A stretch of 8,957 nt of DNA from Actinomycetota bacterium (lineage in GTDB: Bacteria; Actinomycetota; Acidimicrobiia; Spongiisociales; ZC4RG35). Of the stretch, positions 6,091 to 8,957 are shown one piece after another. Below the pieces are notes generated by a model. It worked only from the letters and a program-made list of their open reading frames with translations. It was not told the origin of the DNA and did not search any database. The position numbers and the translations under genes were made by a program. The stretch spans positions 1 through 8,957 of the forward strand of contig JAHWLC010000030.1 in the NCBI GenBank assembly GCA_019347585.1, given 5' to 3'. Position 1 is the first letter of the stretch, and each line of letters starts with the position of its first letter.

Positions 6091-7257
6091 TCAGCGCACG
6101 GGACCGATGGCGACGACCGTGTTATGGCCTCCAAAGCCGAAGGAGTTGGAGATCGATGGGCCCGGCTCCCACGGGCGGGGCTCGACGACGATGTCCTCCA
6201 GCGGGATCTCGGGATCTTGGGTGGTCAGCCCGATGTTGGGAGGCAGCTCCTTGCGTCGGATCGCCTCCACCACCACGGCCACCTCGATGGCTCCCGAAGC
6301 CCCCAGGCAGTGCCCCGTGGTGGCCTTGATCGAGGAGATCGCCGGCTGGTCCTCTCCGAAGATCCGGGCGATGACCTCTCCCTCGGTGCGGTCGTTGAGA
6401 TCGGTCCCGGTCCCATGGGCGTTGACGTAGACCACCTCAGAGGTCTCCAGTCCCGCGTCGTCGAGGGCGAGGCGGATCGCCCTCTCGGCGCCCTCCCCCC
6501 GGGGATGGGGAGCGGTCACGTGATGGGCATCACCGGTGGAGGCCGCTCCGTAGACCTCGGCCAGGGGCTGAAGGCCTCTCTCGTCGGCCAACTCTGCAGC
6601 TTCCAGCACCAGGATGGCGGCGCCTTCCCCCATCACGAACCCGTCCCGGTCCTTATCGAAGGGAAGGGCGTATCCGGAGCGGGAGAGGGCGCGGGCGGCG
6701 GCGAAGCCCTCCCGCGCCGAGCGTCGAGCGGCCGCCTCGGCGCCCCCGACGATGGCGACGTCGGCGTAGCCCCACTGGACCTGGCGAAGTCCGTCGAGCA
6801 CGGCCTGGCTCCCCGCGGCGCAGGCCACCACCGGGGTGGTCACCTGCCCGCCGAACCCGTATTTGATGGAGATGGCGGCCGCGGCGGCGTTGGCCATCAT
6901 CATGGGGACCATGAAGGGGGAGACGCGGGGCTTCTCCTCGTCCGACTCACGAACGAGTGTCTCCAGGGACTCGAGACCACCGATCCCGGTGGCGACGGCC
7001 ACGGTCACCCGGTTGGGGTCGATCTCTGGCTTCCCGGCCTGCCCGAACGCCTCTTCCGTGGCCACCAAGGCGAACTGGGTGAACCTGTCGATGCGGCGGG
7101 ACTCCTTCTTGGCTATCCACGGCTCCGGGTCCCAATTCTCGATCAGCCGCGGCGCCGGGCCCGGCTTCTGCTGGAGCCCCTTCCAGAAGTCGTCGCTGCC
7201 GATGCCCGGCGCGCCCAGCATCCCCATCCCGGTCACCACGACTCGACGTTTGCTCAT
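6091..7257 (-). CDS. fabF: Beta-ketoacyl-ACP synthase II (FabF/KAS type)
   Basis: This 388-residue condensing enzyme elongates acyl chains with malonyl-ACP. The thiolase-fold catalytic set is complete: nucleophile C146 in V-A-C-A-A-G-S, H281 in N-A-H-G-T-G-T, K311 and H316 in K-A-T-T-G-H, and the glycine loop F-G-F-G-G-H-N at 383-389. The N-terminus R-R-V-V-V-T-G-M-G is typical. It is slightly shorter than common FabF proteins (about 410). The start ATG at 7257 follows a GAGG 6 bases upstream that overlaps the TGA of the SDR gene, so the two genes are tightly linked in one operon. No ACP, malonyl transferase or FabH is in the window, so it could serve fatty-acid synthesis or a specialised acyl product. 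The usual C-A-T-G is C-A-A-G here, a mild deviation. Confidence 0.9.
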   Translation of the reverse strand: MSKRRVVVTGMGMLGAPGIGSDDFWKGLQQKPGPAPRLIENWDPEPWIAKKESRRIDRFTQFALVATEEAFGQAGKPEIDPNRVTVAVATGIGGLESLETLVRESDEEKPRVSPFMVPMMMANAAAAAISIKYGFGGQVTTPVVACAAGSQAVLDGLRQVQWGYADVAIVGGAEAAARRSAREGFAAARALSRSGYALPFDKDRDGFVMGEGAAILVLEAAELADERGLQPLAEVYGAASTGDAHHVTAPHPRGEGAERAIRLALDDAGLETSEVVYVNAHGTGTDLNDRTEGEVIARIFGEDQPAISSIKATTGHCLGASGAIEVAVVVEAIRRKELPPNIGLTTQDPEIPLEDIVVEPRPWEPGPSISNSFGFGGHNTVVAIGPVR

Positions 7258-7264
7258 GTGATCC

Positions 7265-8035
7265 TCAGCTTCCGAAAACCGTTCGCTGCAACTCTCTCAT
7301 TCCCCCGATCCAACGGTCGTAATCATTGGCCTTGTTCTGGAAGTACCTCTCCACTTCGGGGTGGGGCAGGATCAGGAAGGTTTCCCGACGCAAGGCCTCC
7401 ACCACTTCATCGGCCACCTGCTCGGGCTCGAGGACATCGTCTCCGGCGATGGCGCGAAACGCCTCCGACCCGGCGAGGAGGGGTGTGTTCACGAACTGGG
7501 GGCAGAGACAGCTCACCTTGACCCCGGCGTCCCCGTAGGTGATCGAGAGCCACTCGGCGAGGGCGACTGCGGCGTGTTTGGTCACCGAGTACGGGGCAGC
7601 CTTGAGGTTGGTGAGGAGGCCGGCCGCCGAGGCGGTGGACAGGAAATACCCCTCGCCACGGGCGGTCCAGGCCGGGACGAGGCGGCTGGCCGCGTAGACG
7701 TGGGACATCACGTTCACGTGCCACATCCGGTCCCACTCCTCGAAGTCGGTTTGCTCGTCGGCGACTTTCCCGTAGCCGGCATTGGCGCAGAACAGATCCA
7801 CGGGCCCGAAGCGATCCTCGACCTCGTCGATGAGGTCGTGGTTCCCCTTCGGGTCGGAGACGTCGAGCTGTCGTGCCACGCCCCCGGTCGCATCGGCCAC
7901 CGCCTCGAGGCGCCCGAGGTCGAGATCGGCGAGAATGAGCCCCGCCGGGCCCTCCTTGGCGAAGCGTCGCGCCATGGCCTCGCCGATGCCGCTGGCGGCA
8001 CCGGTGACCACCACCACCTTGTCGGCGATCTCCAC
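7265..8035 (-). CDS. Short-chain dehydrogenase/reductase (SDR)
   Basis: This 256-residue classical SDR reduces or oxidises a carbonyl/alcohol with NAD(P). The cofactor motif T-G-A-A-S-G-I-G is at 11-18. D37 after the second strand favours NAD(H), an inference. N85-A-G supports the sheet. The tetrad is N108, S136, Y149 and K153 (Y-S-V-T-K). Length and order are normal for the family. The frame is open to a TTG at 8065, but no ribosome binding site precedes that. The GTG at 8035 places the family's usual start just before the first strand and has TAGGCT 7 bases upstream, so it is preferred. It is followed 7 bases later by the ketoacyl synthase on the same strand. The pairing is compatible with a 3-ketoacyl reductase role, but the sequence does not show which substrate is used. 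Confidence 0.93.
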   Translation of the reverse strand: MEIADKVVVVTGAASGIGEAMARRFAKEGPAGLILADLDLGRLEAVADATGGVARQLDVSDPKGNHDLIDEVEDRFGPVDLFCANAGYGKVADEQTDFEEWDRMWHVNVMSHVYAASRLVPAWTARGEGYFLSTASAAGLLTNLKAAPYSVTKHAAVALAEWLSITYGDAGVKVSCLCPQFVNTPLLAGSEAFRAIAGDDVLEPEQVADEVVEALRRETFLILPHPEVERYFQNKANDYDRWIGGMRELQRTVFGS

Positions 8036-8042
8036 ACTGCGG

Positions 8043-8048
8043 AGCCTA
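8043..8048 (-). promoter_or_regulatory. Candidate -10 box of the SDR-fabF operon (leaderless arrangement)
   Basis: TAGGCT on the minus strand is followed by 7 bases and the GTG at 8035. No spaced Shine-Dalgarno lies between. This geometry is that of actinobacterial leaderless transcripts, and it supports the GTG as the start. Confidence 0.45.
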
Positions 8049-8056
8049 CGTGGCGC

Positions 8057-8087
8057 CTGACACAAGGCCCGGAGAGACTGCTAATCT
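8057..8087 (+). promoter_or_regulatory. Candidate promoter of the AlkB gene (leaderless arrangement)
   Basis: CTGACA (8057-8062) matches 5 of 6 bases of a -35. TGC precedes TAATCT (8082-8087), which fits TANNNT. The spacing of 19 bases is long. Seven bases later comes the ATG at 8095, with no Shine-Dalgarno between, so the transcript probably begins at the start codon. Confidence 0.5.
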
Positions 8088-8094
8088 CGAACAG

Positions 8095-8697
8095 ATGTTC
8101 GCCAAGCTGCCCGAGCAGGGCTCTCTCTTCGGGGGAGACGAGGTGGTCTTCGACCCCGGCTTCTCCAACATCACCCGGGTCGATCTCGATGAGGAGGCCT
8201 GGCTCGACTATTGCCCGGTGTGGCTCGGTGGCGACGAGACCTTGTTCGGGGCGCTCACCGCGGGGGCGGAATGGGCCCAGCCGGTGGTTCGCATGTACGA
8301 GCGCGAGGTGCTGACTCCGCGGCTGGTGGCCAGGATCGACCCCGGGATCCACCCGGTGATCCCGGAGATGATCGACACCCTCTCCTCCCGCTACGGCCGT
8401 CGCCTCGACCAGGTCAGCGCGGGCTGGTACCGGGACGGCCGCGACTCGGTCGCCTTCCACGGCGACCGGGTGGCCAGGGAGCTCCCCGACGCCATCGTCG
8501 CCACGGTGTCGCTGGGAGGGGCCCGCCGCTTCTTGATCAGACCCAAGTCGGGAGGTGAGAGCCGGAGCTTCTCGCTAGGTCACGGTGATCTGGTCGTGAT
8601 GGGCGGGAGCTGTCAGCGCACCTGGGAGCACGGTGTTCCCAAGGCCCGGTCCGCGGAGCCGCGGATCGCTCTCATGTTCCGGCACCTCTACGACTGA
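8095..8697 (+). CDS. alkB: AlkB-family 2-oxoglutarate/Fe(II) dioxygenase
   Basis: This 200-residue protein belongs, by motif, to enzymes that oxidatively remove alkyl groups from DNA or RNA bases using Fe(II) and 2-oxoglutarate. Iron ligands are H122 and D124 (H-G-D) and H179 (W-E-H-G-V). R190 and R196 near the C-terminus (R-I-A-L-M-F-R) match the pair that binds 2-oxoglutarate. Just before the first ligand, W111-Y-R-D-G-R-D-S-V-A matches the family pattern N-x-Y-x-D-G, except that the usual Asn position is G110. The length equals bacterial AlkB proteins (about 200-215). The ATG at 8095 is preferred because the frame upstream overlaps the divergent SDR promoter and a TAATCT box lies 7 bases ahead. 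It ends 6 bases from a convergent gene. It stands alone here, with no Ada or other repair gene beside it. Confidence 0.9.
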   Translation: MFAKLPEQGSLFGGDEVVFDPGFSNITRVDLDEEAWLDYCPVWLGGDETLFGALTAGAEWAQPVVRMYEREVLTPRLVARIDPGIHPVIPEMIDTLSSRYGRRLDQVSAGWYRDGRDSVAFHGDRVARELPDAIVATVSLGGARRFLIRPKSGGESRSFSLGHGDLVVMGGSCQRTWEHGVPKARSAEPRIALMFRHLYD

Positions 8698-8703
8698 GCG
8701 GCG

Positions 8704-8957
8704 CTAGAAAGACGCCTGCTCCAGGAGGTCATTGCCACCCTTGACGGTGGCGATGAGACCGTTCGCCTGGGGCAGGAGATGCTCGTTGTAGAAACGGGCG
8801 GTGTTCACCTTGTCGGCGAGGAAGCTGGGCTCGGCTTCCGCCGGCTCTCGCTTGGCGGCGATCGCCGAACGCGCCATCAACCAGCCTCCGATCACCGTGC
8901 CGAACTGGCGGAGGAAGGGACTGGCCCCGGCAAGGGCGGCGTCGTAGTCGCCCGCAG
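8704..8957 (-). CDS. Acyl-CoA dehydrogenase, C-terminal part (runs off the right edge)
   Basis: The last 84 codons of a gene entering from the right edge end at a TAG (8706-8704). The frame is open to the window end, with no in-frame stop, so the start lies outside. The residues seen include an F-L-R-Q-F-G-T-V-I-G-G-W-L-M-A-R helix, then A-D-K-V-N-T-A-R-F-Y and N-E-H-L-L-P-Q-A, and finish with G-G-N-D-L-L-E-Q. This matches the extra C-terminal helical domain of large (about 600-residue) acyl-CoA dehydrogenases of the FadE5/DmdC type. These are flavoproteins that introduce a 2,3 double bond into acyl-CoA. The catalytic base and FAD region are not in view. A GTG at 8895 inside it is not a real start, because the family pattern continues upstream. 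It converges with alkB. Confidence 0.82.
   Translation of the reverse strand, partial: AGDYDAALAGASPFLRQFGTVIGGWLMARSAIAAKREPAEAEPSFLADKVNTARFYNEHLLPQANGLIATVKGGNDLLEQASF

Noticed and set aside
6124..7521. Plus-strand open frame of 465 codons
   Set aside because: It is antisense to the ketoacyl synthase and SDR, both with complete catalytic motifs. Its translation has no recognisable domain.

Overview
The window looks like a piece of chromosome from a high-GC bacterium, most likely an actinobacterium. The evidence is strong G/C preference at third codon positions, TTG and GTG start codons, several genes with a TANNNT box 7-8 bases before the start codon and no Shine-Dalgarno (the actinobacterial leaderless pattern), and a lipoprotein-type solute-binding protein suited to a single-membrane cell. 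The lineage is an inference from style; no marker gene fixes it. I see no tRNA, rRNA, insertion sequence, phage gene or CRISPR array. Gene order reads as ordinary metabolic chromosome, without signs of an island.

Layout, left to right. (1) 1-354, minus: N-terminal part of a membrane protein, probably of the PAP2 phosphatase family, with a TTG start and a roughly 100-base leader that can fold into a strong hairpin. (2) 572-1591, minus: a zinc-lobe medium-chain dehydrogenase, divergent from (3) 1638-2066, plus: a hotdog-fold acyl-CoA thioesterase. Their 46-base gap carries two overlapping, opposed -10-like boxes. (4) 2140-2610, plus: an unrecognised 156-residue membrane-anchored protein with three G-x-I-[ST]-like motifs. 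(5) 2653-6052, minus: a complete thiamine uptake operon, consisting of a TPP riboswitch, the binding lipoprotein thiB, the fused permease thiP and the ATPase thiQ, with overlapping stop and start codons. (6) 6091-8035, minus: an SDR oxidoreductase followed after 7 bases by a FabF-type ketoacyl synthase. (7) 8095-8697, plus: an AlkB-family dioxygenase divergent from the SDR. (8) 8704-8957, minus: the C-terminal end of an acyl-CoA dehydrogenase, convergent with alkB.

How the parts work together. The best-supported unit is the riboswitch-thiBPQ operon, in which TPP sensed in the leader should shut off synthesis of the importer that brings in thiamine. The thioesterase, ketoacyl synthase, SDR and acyl-CoA dehydrogenase are consistent with fatty-acid or acyl-CoA metabolism, but their adjacency does not prove one pathway. 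I found no clear new multi-gene defence or mobile system. The items most worth checking are small: the leader RNA of the PAP2-like gene, the leaderless and bidirectional promoter architecture, the mutually exclusive pairings behind the TPP riboswitch, the repeat-like unknown membrane protein, and an AlkB with an altered 2-oxoglutarate-binding motif.
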